NCBI GenBank assembly: GCA_035772405.1
Contig: JAYKKM010000428.1
Location: 6,660,001-6,724,000, forward strand
Origin: Chrysogorgia sp. JL179-B06
Lineage: Eukaryota > Cnidaria > Anthozoa > Scleralcyonacea > Chrysogorgiidae
Direction: 5' to 3'
Length of the DNA stretch: 64,000 nucleotides
The position numbers and the translations under genes were made by a program. Below the pieces are notes generated by a model. The model searched no databases and was not told the DNA's origin. It was given only the letters and a program-made list of their open reading frames with translations. Position 1 is the first letter of the stretch, and each line of letters begins with the position of its first letter. This document shows, in pieces, positions 40,075-50,910 of the stretch.

Positions 40075-40146
40075 AAATACAAATACAACACAACACAACA
40101 CAACACAACACAACACAACACAACACAATACAATACAATACAATAT
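40075..40146. repeat. ACAAC/ACAAT microsatellite
   Basis: About twelve five-base units, changing from 'acaac' to 'acaat'. Inside or beside the retrotransposon remnant. Confidence 0.9.
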
Positions 40147-40539
40147 TGTAAGGAGAAGGTATGTGAAGCTCCTTGTGCTTTGCATAGATGGAATTAAATG
40201 ACAAATGATTTATATAGTAAAAATTGGAATTTAAAAAAGATCTCCTGCCATTGCTAAGGACACAGAGCTATATAAACAATTTCCAGATGCGTCAGATCTA
40301 AAATATTAAGATATTAAAACAAGTCATCAGAAATAAAACAGACACTAGTCTTGTAACTTGATATGAAATCAGTGAAGACGAATATAAATTCTGTGTTCTA
40401 TGAGAAATAATATACAAACAATCCATTCAATAAATTGTACTGTGTATCTTGGTTTCCCGCTTATGGTATACAGACACTACCAAATGATTAAACGAAGCCT
40501 TAATAGTCATAGCGTTTAATTAACCCATAAATAGTTAAA

Positions 40540-40660
40540 CGATACATGGACGATCGTCAAGCTCGTATCCACAGAAAAATGAGTCCCGGTAGGAATCGAA
40601 CCTGTAACCTTCTGATTGCCGGTGAGACGATCTAACCATTGAGCCACCGAGACTCAGATG
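40540..40660 (-). repeat. tRNA-derived SINE, copy 2 (inverted)
   Basis: Minus-strand head with 'ggctcaatggttagatcg' and 'ggttcgattcctacc', and tail 'gacgatcgtccatgtatcg' at the left. Its head faces the head of copy 3. Confidence 0.7.
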
Positions 40661-40734
40661 GAGAGCGAAGGTTACAATGATGTACTGGTTCGATTGATAT
40701 ATGACTGCCGCATAGGCAGTACATCTGAGTCTCC

Positions 40735-40925
40735 ATCTGAGTCTCGGTGGCTCAATGGTTAGAGCGTCTCACCGGCAATCAGAAGGTTACAGGTTCGATT
40801 CATGTCCGGGACCCAGAATCATTTTTCTGAGGATACAAGCTTGACGATATCGTCCATGTATCGTCTGTCTACTCCAAGCTATCCCACATTCACTACAGCA
40901 GTGTGTATATTAACACATAAATAGT
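40735..40925 (+). repeat. tRNA-derived SINE, copy 3
   Basis: Box A 'tggctcaatggttagagc' and box B 'ggttcgattc', then the tail through 'atcgtccatgtatcgtctgt' to 'cagtgtgtatatta'. Head-to-head with copy 2, 75 bases apart. Confidence 0.75.
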
Positions 40926-41593
40926 TAACTTAAAGCACTCTGACAGTCAGAGCTTGTCTTCGACACACTTCGCTGATTCCAATGTATACCCGCGCAGTTT
41001 ATGACAATTTTCAACGAACATCAATAGGAAAGTAAAATGATCACCAAAGACAGATAACATATAGATACAAATATGTAATACGCTTACCTTTAATATATAG
41101 AGCGATAGATGGCTTGCTTCTTTGCTCTTCCTTCGCATGTTGTGGTATTAATAGTACCGATTTTGGCGCTTTGCATGTTGCTTTATAAAACAGATAACGC
41201 ACGATCTAACGCGTTCACTTCTCGAATACCTAGCGATCTTGTCGACATCTCACGATAGCTGGTCGAGCATGACGTATTGAGGTCCAAGACAAGCACTCAA
41301 ACCCTCAACCACTCAAGCAAGAAATCGCCGGCTTAGTGGCTCCCGCTTACAGCGGTATAGTCACAAAAAGGTCAAAAAAGAACAATCGTGAATTTTCGAA
41401 GGCACGACTATGTGCTCAACAACGCACGACACTGTGAGTCGATTTTAAAATCAATTTTATTTTTGCACAAATAATTTTTTATGTTCCTTGTATTCTATAT
41501 AAAATTATAATCTAATTCCAAAATACAAAATATTTCATCAATAAAAATATAGGTTTATCCCTCCTGGTATTTCCTTGTGGACACACATTGAAA

Positions 41594-41809
41594 CTAACCC
41601 GATGGTTCTTCTGATGCTATACCAGTTAATTTTTTTAACATAATTTTACAGTATTCCAACCGGGAAGAAACATTCTCAGGGCAGCCATACTGCAAGATAT
41701 TTGATAAAGTGTAGTCCGTATGCTCTCGCTTCTCGTTGATAAACGTCACTAACTCTTCTCCAACCCCAGGATTTAGGACGATTTTTGTATGATCACCAAA
41801 AAAGTTTAC
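41594..41809 (-). CDS. PLK: PLK last exon: end of polo box 2
   Basis: Acceptor 'ttgtttag', stop TAG at 41,594-41,596; 71 codons plus stop. [15 protein letters not shown] and [18 protein letters not shown] match the end of polo box 2. Confidence 0.9.
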   Translation of the reverse strand, partial: VNFFGDHTKIVLNPGVGEELVTFINEKREHTDYTLSNILQYGCPENVSSRLEYCKIMLKKLTGIASEEPSG

Positions 41810-44800
41810 CTAAACAAAATTGAGCGTTAAGAAATTTATTTAAAACTGCTATGAACTATTTAGAACAAGACGCCCACTGGGCGTTAACTCGGGCTATAGT
41901 TATGGGCTGGCAGTAGTATTTAAAACACGAGAAGGAGCGTTTTGTCATATTATGATAAAACTAAAATATGATAAAACGCGAGTTCGAGTGTTTTAAATAG
42001 CTTAAAAAAACTCATTAATAATGCATGAAGAAAACACAAAGGAAAATCACCACCGTGTCGTATCTATATATGTGATAAAGATTCATCCTAATTTACATAA
42101 ACTTTAGCTTTGATTTTCTCGGCTTAGACAACGTTATTTTTCAAAATTACTACGCCAACGAACTTACCAAATGCTGGTCGTTTTTTAAGCCGTTTAAAAC
42201 ACGAGCAGCAGTGTTTTATCATATATAAAACACTCGGCTGCGCCTCATGTTTTATATCTGATAAAACACTGCTGCTCGTGTTTTAAACATTACTTAAAAA
42301 CAATTGATTGTAATCACTAGGGAGTGTACCTCTTTCTATTAGAGGTAAATTGGGTTGATTTAGAACAATGTAAATCGATTTGTTTTCGATTCGCATAGTT
42401 GGGTATGCAAATATGGTCTTTGAGTTGATGTATGAAATGCAAATTAGCAGGAATTTTATATAAAGTTCGTAGAAACTTTATATAATTTTCATGCTGATTA
42501 GTATTCATGGATTTTATCACGGAGATGTGATTGGAAAATATTTTTGAAATTATTATACAATTCTCATACAAGCTTGATTGTGATTGGCTAAAAAACCTAC
42601 GGACAATTATTGATGTCTTGCCACATAGAAAATATCAAAAATTGTCTGCAGGTGACGTATATTTGTCAATTGCGTGGCTTACTTCCTAAACTCCCTAAAG
42701 GCTTCTATACATTTATAATGATAATAAAACAATTATTGGATTCGGCTTACCAATGATATCAAAATTATCCAGACATCTGTCAATGTTATCCGCCTCAGCC
42801 TTCGGCTTCGGCAGATAACATTGACCTCGGTCTGGATAATTAACAATATACCATGAGCTTAAGTCGTATACGAGCTCAAAGTCAACGAAGCGCGAAGAGC
42901 CGAGTTGGCTATTAGTTCATGTACGACGAGAGCAAATGGTATAATTGTTTTATTATAAAGCCAAACACTTAGACAGTTTGAGGTTTCTTTATAAAACCCC
43001 ATCGATTTCAGATTTTTCGGCCTAAAAAAACATCTTGTTTTTTCTCTACTACTAAGATAAGAGGTGATAACAAGTAGTATAGAGGAGCCAATCAAATTGC
43101 GAGATAGGTCATATCCTACTGGTAGCTATATAATAATTATTGATAATAATTGTTTAATAACTGCATGTTTAGACTGCGCGCGCAGCTAACTTTCAGACCG
43201 CTTTGTATTCTGACCTATTCGTTCGTTATGGCCACCCCTGTTTACATACACGAGTAGGAGTTTGGGAGAATTCAAAAGTTTATGCGTGTAAACCCGAGCT
43301 GCAGAAGAGGGTTTACATAACTACTTTTGAATTCTCCCAAACTCCCTCGAGTGTTTGAATTGGTTATGTAAACACAAAGCGCCATTTTCTATTTATTTTA
43401 TAAAATAAGACTAAAAAATATGTCGCGAGGGGGTAATTGCACGACGTACGCTTCCAAACTCATTCAGATAGACCATGACATTGAGAGCAGTGACCACCTG
43501 TTGTGCAAAGTTTAAAATCTCACGTTTGGAGATTTCACATATTCGTAATATTTGGGTGTTCCTGAGCAAAATCATATATCTTGTCAGCCGCAAATTTCAT
43601 CTTCATGGACTTTTTTGCCGCTAAATTTATCGGAGCATTTTTGTGGCAAGTAACAAAAGAAAACTGGTTTGGAATGCCTCTTGTGAAATCACATTTGGTA
43701 ACTTTGACAGCGAAAAACTCCATAAAGATGAAATTTTCGGCTGACAATATATATTATGATTTTGCTCAGGAAGATCTAAATACTACGGATATATAAAATC
43801 CCGAAACGTGAGATAGGCGCTTTAAAGCTTTCAGTGTAATTCCAAGCCAATTTGAATGTTTATATAATGGCAGCTCATTTAAGAAATAGAGAACATTTTC
43901 CGTGTTTCCATACAATTATAGAAACACGAGTGGAAGTTTGGGAGAACGAGAAATCGTGGTGGGAACACAGGCCCGAAGTGTTTCTGTGGCTGTAGGGGAA
44001 CTTAGAAAAAATGTTTTCTATTTCTTTTATAAAATCACATTTTGAAAATCAGTAAAACGTAGGAATAAGGTTCATTTATTAAAATCATGAAATTGCAAAT
44101 TCTCCTTACTCGCGCAAAAATCATTCTCAGCTGTCAATACGACTGAATTATGAGAGAAAAAGCAATTTGTTTGACCACTCGAATTGAAATTTAATTGAAA
44201 TTCTATACAGTTATAGAAACGCGGCTTTAGCCAATCAGAACACACCTTTCCAAAATGTTATTTTATAATTAACAACTAGGTACAATGAGCCCGCGTTTTC
44301 TATGAACAGATCAGAGCCGGATTAAGGCGGGCAGCTCCAGGCCCTGGAGAAAAATAGGCCCTTTTATCACCAGACTTTAGGTGTACTTACTCGCTATAAG
44401 GTTATAGCGAGTAAGCGTACTTTCATAAACGTCTTGTATCGATTATAATATTCGGTAGAGGTTTACAACACTGATCTGTGAAACATAAAGACAACTTTAT
44501 ATATATTAGAACGATTGAAAACGATCTATGTAGGCCCTAATGTCTCTGCCAGTTCCAGGCCCAACATACTCTTAATCTGGCTCTGGAACAGATAGTCAAT
44601 GAGGCGGAACAGAGTTGACTATCGCTCATAGAAAACAAGGGCGAGTTGTCTAATTGTTTTAGTATAAATTTACAAGTTTCTAGCCCAAGAAATAACTTTT
44701 ATTTCACGTTTTTCGTAAAAATGTAAAATATTCTTTCGAAATCACGCGACTTTTAATCCCAGAGGTTTCTATCAGCACATTAGTAACTTCTGCGACAGCC

Positions 44801-46848
44801 AATGAAAATTGAGGATTTGTGATAGAAACTTCTCAATTTATACTAAATGCTAGTAGCAACGAAAAGCAAAATGGCTGAATGTTTTGCTAAGGTAAATGAG
44901 TAAGAAATCAGGCATTTGCTTGATAAAACAACAATTAGAGAAAATACCTAAGAATCTATATTATAAAGCAATTACATATCTATTCCGACTATTCGCTATC
45001 GTCATATATGAGCTCATAGCCAACAAGCAAAGTTTACAACATTATGAAAATAATTCTATAACATATGACTCTAGGTGCAATGTGTGTGGCTGTGGGCCCC
45101 TTCTGAAATTAATTTTGACTTAACCCCCTGGGATTGTTCGGCAACTGACTCGAAAATGATATGAATGGCTTATAAAATCGTCATTTCCTCATTGTTACAT
45201 TAAAATGTGGTCATTTAGTTTTCTAATGTAGAAAATCAGCCACTTCTAGCTAAGTTCAAATAATCCCACTCCTCATGCAAGTTAACAAAACTCGACGCCT
45301 GTTGACAATGTCTAACGTTACGCTCTATGCAGTTGAGATGTCATGCAGTTAAATTGCCAGAAATTAAAATTAAAATTTAAAGTTAAAATTTAAATCGCTA
45401 AATTGCCAGAAACGTCAAACATGTTGTATGGAAAACAAATTTCGAGAAATCAGTACAGGTATAGAACCTATCTTTTTGAATAACTATAAGACAAAGAAAC
45501 TTCAATCTTCTACACACCTGCATGATCCCGTTGCTTAAGTAGATAACCATCGCCTTCTGTGTCCGCACCCAGATGGCTAAAAATGGAGTTGCTTCACGAT
45601 CAAAACTTGTTAGTTGTTTCTCAAATCGTGAACCCTAAAACAATGAAAATATGTTATTGAGCAGTGAGTTCCTTCCTTCATATATTAGTTATAATTAATT
45701 CAAACATGAAAGCTCATTGCTGCAAGAACATTGTAAAATGAATATCAATTGTTGAATAGAGAGCTACGGGTTCGTTCTTAAAACACGTGAAGATAAAGTG
45801 ATTAAAATATCAAGAATGCATGTCTCTTGATGCGTTAAAGGTGAGGTAATGTGAGAAACAGTTATCTCTGCAACTTTAAATTAATAGTATATTGTTGCGA
45901 TACAAGTTGCAGGAATTATATATAATACTTCATCTTAAAAGTAACTAATTGTTTTATTTGGACGGTATAGTATCATAAGATATTTTGCGTTTTAACGTTT
46001 TTCTTCTTTGTAAAACAAACTTCATTGTAAAGGCACTGTTACACTGTGCAATTTTTCATGCAACTTGTCTCGCAACACTGATCTAGAGGCATGTTAAGTA
46101 AGAAAAAGGTCAGCAGAGTGCAACCACTGATCTATATGAGTGCAACGGGCCCATGCTTGCATTTACACTTTTTACTTAGTATGCCTCTAGATCAGTGTTG
46201 CGAGACAAGTTGCATGAAAAATTGCACAGTGTAACAGCGCCTTAAAACAAACTTGTAAACACTCGTCGTGCAAGTCTAATGTTCATAAATTAATACAGGA
46301 GAAATTAACGTGCTTGCTCTAACACTAACTATACTATTATGGCTCTAATACCTGCACTAATACGCTATATGGCTTTAATAATTAACTAATACTCTATAAT
46401 AACATAACTATACTACCTATAGCTCTAATAGTCACTATATACAGTATATACTAATATATTATAGCGGTAGCGTAAGACTAGTCTCTGGCAACATTTATTA
46501 CCTTTAAAAGATGCTTCTCCATGTAGGTCGCAAAATATTCTAAAAGGATTACTTTTCTTCCCAAATTTTCGGGAACCGAATCAGGATGGAACGAACAACA
46601 ATGCTTTTCTTTATCGCAGTAACGGATTAGCCTGAAACGGTTGTAAATTGTTACAAAAGTTACAACTTGCATTAATATAGAGTTTTACTCAATTCAAAAG
46701 AAAGGTTAACTACTCCTGTAAATTTTGATGTTTATTGATTGTTTTAAAATATTTTTGTTATATTAGGTAGGACACGGCCTGTTAAAAGATCACTTTTTGT
46801 TTGTACATAATTAAGCTGGTGAAACAGTACCGTATTTAGATAAAGTAT

Positions 46849-46903
<55 letters not shown>

Positions 46904-47305
46904 TAATAATAATAATAATAATAATAATTTAAGCACCAGCATTTGCTATGTCTAGAGATCTATATACATTGGTTCAAACACTGTCAGCTATAAATGCTTA
47001 CTCTCTGTCTCGAGTCAAGGTCATTTTTGTTCCGTCATTAAATCGAACAACAACACTACCATCTGAGAGCTCCGCACCAAAGCCATACTTGTTACTGTAG
47101 TCAACCCACTTGCAAACATACACTTTTCGCAGAATATCAGATGAGCCATCCATCGTAGAAATATTTGTAGTTTTCTCACTTTCAGTGGATGTCGTTGAAC
47201 TATCTACCGAAGGAGCACTATCGTTGTTTTTTGGCATGCAAGTAAGACATGTTGAGAGTTTGTGATAAAGATCATCAGGTGAAACAATCGCGGGAATGGT
47301 TGGGC
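41594..47305 (-). CDS. PLK: Host Polo-like kinase gene, 3' part (four exons)
   Basis: Joined minus-strand exons: 47,305-47,002, 46,631-46,502, 45,634-45,518 and 41,809-41,594. Every junction has AG/GT borders and the phase is kept. Products are polo box 1 ([31 protein letters not shown]; then [18 protein letters not shown]) and polo box 2 ([32 protein letters not shown], ending [12 protein letters not shown]). This is the phosphopeptide-binding half of a PLK1-3-type mitotic kinase. The kinase exons lie further right, probably beyond Element 2. Introns are full of foldbacks. Confidence 0.9.
41905..42000. repeat. Hairpin of family A type
   Basis: 'tttaaaacacgag' and 'gttttgtcatatta' pair with 'gataaaacgcgagttcgagt' and 'gtgttttaaa'. 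Related to the hairpins at 519-616 and 42,193-42,290; in the last PLK intron. Confidence 0.65.
42193..42560. repeat. Dispersed repeat with palindromic head (family A, copy 2)
   Basis: Hairpin at 42,193-42,290 ('gtttaaaacacgagcagcag' and complement), then sequence matching 617-840, including 'gaaatgcaaattagcagg'. Confidence 0.7.
42560..42850. repeat. Single arm of the large foldback family
   Basis: Matches the right arm of 7,371-8,005 ('gtgattggctaaaaaacc', 'gcgtggcttacttcctaaac', 'cagataacattgacctcgg'). The partner arm is missing. Confidence 0.7.
43243..43360. repeat. Palindrome
   Basis: 'acgagtaggagtttgggaga' plus 'attcaaaag' pairs with 'cttttgaattctcccaaact' near 43,335. The end word recurs near 43,925 ('acgagtggaagtttgggaga'). 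Confidence 0.65.
43523..43815. repeat. Foldback element
   Basis: 'gcaaatttcatcttcatgga' pairs with 'ccataaagatgaaattttcg', and 'cctgagcaaaatcatatat' with 'atattatgattttgctcagg'. Small mirrored reading frames on both strands come from the symmetry. Confidence 0.7.
45518..45634 (-). CDS. PLK: PLK exon: start of polo box 2
   Basis: 39 codons, phase 0 both ends. [18 protein letters not shown] is the hallmark strand pair of polo box 2. Confidence 0.9.
46027..46245. repeat. Foldback element with ~65-base arms
   Basis: 'ctgttacactgtgcaatttt' and 'gcaacttgtctcgcaacact' at the left, with complements at the right ending 'gtgtaacagcgcctta'. In a PLK intron. Confidence 0.75.
46502..46631 (-). CDS. PLK: PLK exon: end of polo box 1
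   Basis: Acceptor 'ccgtttcag', donor 'AAAG|gtaata'. [20 protein letters not shown] and LLK form the closing helix of polo box 1. Confidence 0.88.
46848..46928. repeat. (AAT)n microsatellite
   Basis: About 26 ATA/AAT units with one interruption ('caa'). In a PLK intron. Confidence 0.95.
47002..47305 (-). CDS. PLK: PLK exon: linker and start of polo box 1
   Basis: Acceptor 'tttttaatag', donor 'GA|gtaagc'. A serine/threonine-rich linker ([13 protein letters not shown]) precedes [20 protein letters not shown], the polo box 1 signature. Confidence 0.9.
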
Positions 47306-47411
47306 CTATTAAAAAGAGAAAAACACAAACCGTAGAATTAAAATAGCGCTCTCTCTTTACTTTCGGATTTTACAATAGAGTTTGGCAAACTGGGATGGCT
47401 ACGTCAAAAAA

Positions 47412-48040
47412 TTAAATGACTAAAGATGTTAGTATTTGAGATAAACCGAACAATATTAAGAGTCTAATGGACACGTAGACAATCTTCAGACAAATGAAAG
47501 AAAATTCGTATTGATTATCCTTTTTATAGCAGTGGTTACGTGACGTAGTTGCGGTCTGTTTCAAGTTGAGTAGTCGGTGTTTGGTTCGGTGGCATTTCGA
47601 AAAGATTTTGGTTCTTTTGTTTAGGAGGTGATTTAGGTCGGCTTTCATGAAACTACAACAATAGCAGGTGAGGTTGCGACCATTCCTAGTCTTTTTAACA
47701 TAATAGTAGTAACGTTGTACAAATGACAACACGAGATTATTTTCTTAACTAGAAAGTTTTTGTGAGTTCCATCAAGTTTTAGATCGTTCGTCAGTAGGTC
47801 GCAAAAACAATGGCTGCTGTTTCCTACCACACCAATAGCTCCCATCGACAGATTGATTAACTTCACATTATCATAACTATTTTTTAATTGATTACACAAA
47901 TCTTTGTAGTGATTTGATTTGAAAACAGTGTCCCGAATTCTGTTTTTTTGTCGCGACATCTAATTCCACAATAAATAGTGAGTTATTAGATGTGTCAGTG
48001 ATTACCATATCCGGCCTTAAAGTGCTTATGAAATGAAAAT
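47412..48040 (-). pseudogene. Non-LTR retrotransposon remnant
   Basis: Minus-strand frames encode LRPDMVITDTSNNSLFIVEL, an RPD...E arrangement like the restriction-like endonuclease of R2/R4-type elements. They then break into frameshifted pieces (SHCFCDLLTNDLKLDGTHKN). Probably dead. Confidence 0.45.
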
Positions 48041-48585
48041 TAATTAAGTTTGCCTTATTTAATCATATTCCGAAAATGATTAGGAATGGTAATTTAGAGC
48101 TCTTTAGAGCTCACGTCGTTCTTGAGATATTTAGACTTTGGTGATATGCAAATGAACTCTTATGACGTCAAGATATTTCTACATTTTTAGAAAATCAAGA
48201 AATTAGAAATAGTAAATTAATTTGGCATCGATATTTCGATGTAATGATGTTAGGTGTCACGAAATGTCGCAATGTGCAAAGTGATTTTCTGGAATAATCT
48301 CAAAGATATACTTGATTTTATAAAAATCATTTTATAGGGATTTTATTTAAATAATAATAATAATAATAATATATTATGTAACTATGAGCCTAGCATATGG
48401 TCAGCTTACTATAAATTGTCTCTAGATTTAAATAAAAAAACAGTCCACAAGTGTAAAAAATTAATGGTCACCTAGGAAACAATCTTTTAACCATATGTCT
48501 CCATATATAGTTAGCCATAATTACGTTCAAAATAGAACACCATCTAAGCAATATATAGCTTTAGATCTCAATCTTTAGTCCTTTC

Positions 48586-48587
<2 letters not shown>

Positions 48588-48635
<48 letters not shown>

Positions 48636-48676
48636 TAATTATTATTATTATTATATAAATATATATATATAATAAT

Positions 48677-48723
<47 letters not shown>

Positions 48724-48742
48724 TAATAATAATAATAATAGT
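48588..48742. repeat. (AAT)n microsatellites with an AT core
   Basis: Two AAT tracts flank 'attattattattatataaat', forming a partial palindrome. A shorter tract is at 48,349-48,372. Confidence 0.9.
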
Positions 48743-48845
48743 AAATTTCATCAAAAAATTATAAATGTATATTTTAATGTATAATTTTATTTTAATGTAT
48801 ATTTTAATGTATAAATGTATATTTTAATGTATAAATTTCATCAGA

Positions 48846-49001
48846 CGACTCCGAGCTACATGGAGAACAAAATTGGAAATAAGAGCAGGAAACAACATCA
48901 TACAAAGTCGGCAGATTTCTTTCAAGAAAGGATTTCTCCAGGGCGACGCATGGTCCCCAATAGGTTTTTGCCTGAGCGAAATACCGATGGGTATTTTATT
49001 G
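48846..49001 (+). pseudogene. Reverse-transcriptase fragment interrupted by Element 2
   Basis: ISFKKGFLQGDAWSPIGFCL and SEIPMGILLS match the 'G-x-x-QGD-x-x-SP-x-x-F' block of non-LTR reverse transcriptases. The similarity stops exactly where Element 2 begins. Confidence 0.6.
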
Positions 49002-49054
49002 AGTAGTATAGAATATGGCGGTACCAGGACAGTTTTCCAAAAGTCAGATCCATT
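49002..49054. repeat. Element 2 left terminus, repeated at 49,618
   Basis: 53 bases starting AGTAGTATAG closely match 49,618-49,670 in the same direction ('gttttccaaa', 'gtcagatccatt'). A third partial match lies at 49,265-49,318. Confidence 0.75.
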
Positions 49055-49104
49055 TCAAGGTCAAGTTTCAAGGTCAAGTTCTTGGAATTATTTTTGAGAT
49101 AATT

Positions 49105-49238
49105 CCAAGAATTCCTTTAGAAAAGGGGCGTGGTCGAGATGCCTTAAAAAGGGCATGGTCGAGACGTCTTAAAAAAGGGACGTGGCCGAGACGTCTTAAA
49201 AAGGACGTGGCCGAGACGTCTTAAAAAGGGCGTGGTCT
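49105..49238. repeat. Tandem ~28-bp repeats in the Element 2 terminal region
   Basis: Four to five copies of 'cgtggccgagacgtctt' plus 'aaaaaggg'. Probably within the terminal inverted repeat, whose partner is outside the window. Confidence 0.8.
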
Positions 49239-49351
49239 ATTTTTAGGAATCTATATGATTTTCCAGGAATTAGATCCATTTGGAATCTACACGATTTGGA
49301 TAAGTGCGTTGGTACCCCCATGTTATATCGTTTTTGTGTCGATCGTTTGAG

Positions 49352-49591
49352 CTATTTGAGACGACTGAGAAGCCGCAACTCTCTTTTGCGACTGGTCATC
49401 CTTTTCCCGAGTACAGTATGTTTAAACCTCTCGTCTAGTTCATCACGTTCTAAGCTAGTCTTAGCGAAGAGTCGTCGTTTGATCTCTCTAACCTGGTAGA
49501 TAAATAACAACTCTTTGTTGAGTCTCGTTATCTTTTCCTCCACTGATTCCACACGTTCTACGCTACTCTTCAGGGATCCAGCGATCATTAC
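49352..49591 (-). CDS. Possible small coiled-coil protein (Element 2)
   Basis: From the ATG at 49,591 about 79 residues, helical and charged (SSVERVESVEEKITRLNKEL, TSRKRELRLLSRLK). It follows the first leftward gene but lies in the terminal repeat region. There is no promoter motif and no homologue in Element 1. May be non-coding. Confidence 0.3.
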   Translation of the reverse strand, partial: VMIAGSLKSSVERVESVEEKITRLNKELLFIYQVREIKRRLFAKTSLERDELDERFKHTVLGKRMTSRKRELRLLSRLK

Positions 49592-49630
49592 CATGTGTGA
49601 GCGCTGGAGACCTGAAGAGTAGTGTAGAAC
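49555..49630. repeat. 76-bp hairpin carrying the terminal sequence
   Basis: GTTCTACGCTACTCTTCAGG pairs with CCTGAAGAGTAGTGTAGAAC; inner bases 'atccagcg' and 'cgctggaga' extend the stem. The right arm contains the AGTAGT word of the element end. Confidence 0.75.
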
Positions 49631-49708
49631 ACGGCGATACAAGGATGGTTTTCCAAACGTCAGATCCATTAGGAATCTACACAGTTTGGAAAGGTGTGTT
49701 GGGACCTG

Positions 49709-50266
49709 TTAGTAGACAGTGTCGTACCCTTCTTCTTCGCTAGACTCAGAGGGTTTATAAGAGTGGTTGTACACGTGCTTACCAACAGTGACTCCACCAG
49801 ATAAAATGCCGATTAGTGGTAAGTAGGGTCTTACTTTCTCGACTATGCGATATACGTCACGTTTTAAGAGTTCGTCTTTCTTTAGTTCGTTAGCTAGCTC
49901 TTCAGGGTCTTCGATAGCGTCGAATCCTCCAAGAGTGCTACTAAACTTGCTAATAAGTAGGTCAGTCAGGAACTCGTTAGCTTTCTGCGTCCTTTTACGT
50001 TCGTACTCGACGTACAGTTTGTCTATTACTTTACTTGATGCTTTTTTAATGTAAGCGACTGATTTGTTCAGTTCTCCATCCTCAGCGAGTCTAGTCAGCT
50101 CGTCTCGTTTTTTGTCCACATCAGTTTGTGGGGTGTCGTCGACTTCTGATGTGTCGTCAACTTGTGGTGTGTCGTTTAATTCTTCCGAAATAGTGGATTC
50201 TGCGTCTTGTATCTCTTCAATGAGATCGTCAATTGGTTCAAGATTTTTTGTCTTGCGTTTTGGCAT
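49709..50266 (-). CDS. Conserved helical element protein, unknown role (Element 2)
   Basis: 185 residues. An acidic N-terminal region has three near-repeats of the type 'QVDDTSEVDDTPQ'. The shared core follows (AYIKKASSKVIDKLYVEYER, NEFLTDLLISKF, PYLPLIGILSGGVTVGKHVY). Homologue of 20,729-21,220. It overlaps the ATPase end by 29 bases. Confidence 0.8.
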   Translation of the reverse strand: MPKRKTKNLEPIDDLIEEIQDAESTISEELNDTPQVDDTSEVDDTPQTDVDKKRDELTRLAEDGELNKSVAYIKKASSKVIDKLYVEYERKRTQKANEFLTDLLISKFSSTLGGFDAIEDPEELANELKKDELLKRDVYRIVEKVRPYLPLIGILSGGVTVGKHVYNHSYKPSESSEEEGYDTVY

Positions 50267-50891
50267 GTCCTATAATATACGATATGTTTTGTTTTTGCGG
50301 AACAACTACTTCGTACGAGTACGGATGCCTTAGAAGTATCTCCAATCTTGCGTACTCGTTGTCTTTCAACTGTTTTATTATTTTATCAATCTCCGTTTTA
50401 TCAACTCCGTTGAGATAATCGTCTGCGATGGTTTTCATATCGTTTCTGTTAGGGTTGTAGAATGTTACTAACTTTGAGATGTTCTCACGATATGGTTTAC
50501 TAATTGAGGTTAGTTGTTGCGTTATGACGATTGTGGACAGGTTGTAGTGTCTAGCACTAAAGGCTAGTTTGACTAGTTCGCTTGTTCTGTTTTTAACGTC
50601 CTGCCCACCAGCACAATCGTCTAATATTATCAACGAGTTGGTACCTCTGTAAGTCTCGGCTACGTATTTAAGAATTACGTTGACTTTATCCTGATCACAC
50701 TGAATAGTGACAAAGTCTGGGTCTCTCAAGTATTTCCACTCTGTGTACGTTTTGTTCCATTCGAATGTTGGACATATGAGAATGATATACTCGAAGTGAT
50801 TCATGTATTCTTTCTCTATCATATCCAGTAGGTAGTGTGTTTTACCACAGGCTGTCATACCAACAATTAGCATGTTAAAAGGCGTTTTCAT
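50238..50891 (-). CDS. Genome-packaging ATPase, FtsK/HerA (A32) type (Element 2)
   Basis: 217 residues. Walker A GMTACGKT (11-18), Walker B SLIILDDC and the IVITQQLT strand are all kept. It is about 18 residues longer at the C-terminus than the Element 1 protein, through the overlap with the next gene. The motif at 50,892-50,910 abuts its ATG. Confidence 0.85.
   Translation of the reverse strand: MKTPFNMLIVGMTACGKTHYLLDMIEKEYMNHFEYIILICPTFEWNKTYTEWKYLRDPDFVTIQCDQDKVNVILKYVAETYRGTNSLIILDDCAGGQDVKNRTSELVKLAFSARHYNLSTIVITQQLTSISKPYRENISKLVTFYNPNRNDMKTIADDYLNGVDKTEIDKIIKQLKDNEYARLEILLRHPYSYEVVVPQKQNISYIIGHAKTQDKKS
50269..50290 (-). promoter_or_regulatory. Promoter-like motif before the 185-residue gene
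   Basis: Minus strand AAAACATATCGTATATTATA, about 4 bases before the ATG. It lies inside the ATPase coding end. Confidence 0.75.
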
Positions 50892-50910
50892 ATAGAATAC
50901 TACATGTTTT
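50892..50910 (-). promoter_or_regulatory. Promoter-like motif before the ATPase
   Basis: Minus strand AAAACATGTAGTATTCTAT running directly into ATG. Confidence 0.75.

Larger units (their letters stand above)
39911..40185 (-). pseudogene. R2-like retrotransposon remnant, reverse-transcriptase side
   Basis: The minus-strand frame (LDMIRTFLQPSLTFALRAGF, KKEYLREYRSSLVST) continues into the frame at 18,909-19,816 once Element 1 and one GTGGAA are removed. This shows where the target was before insertion. A tandem ACAAC/ACAAT tract interrupts it upstream. Confidence 0.65.
40186..41593. other. Intergenic stretch
   Basis: It holds the two SINE copies listed next and otherwise nothing I recognise. 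It ends at the stop codon of the Polo-like kinase gene on the minus strand. Confidence 0.5.

Noticed and set aside
43535..43796. Mirrored ~70-residue frames on both strands
   Set aside because: They arise from the foldback symmetry and encode each other's repeats; not genes.
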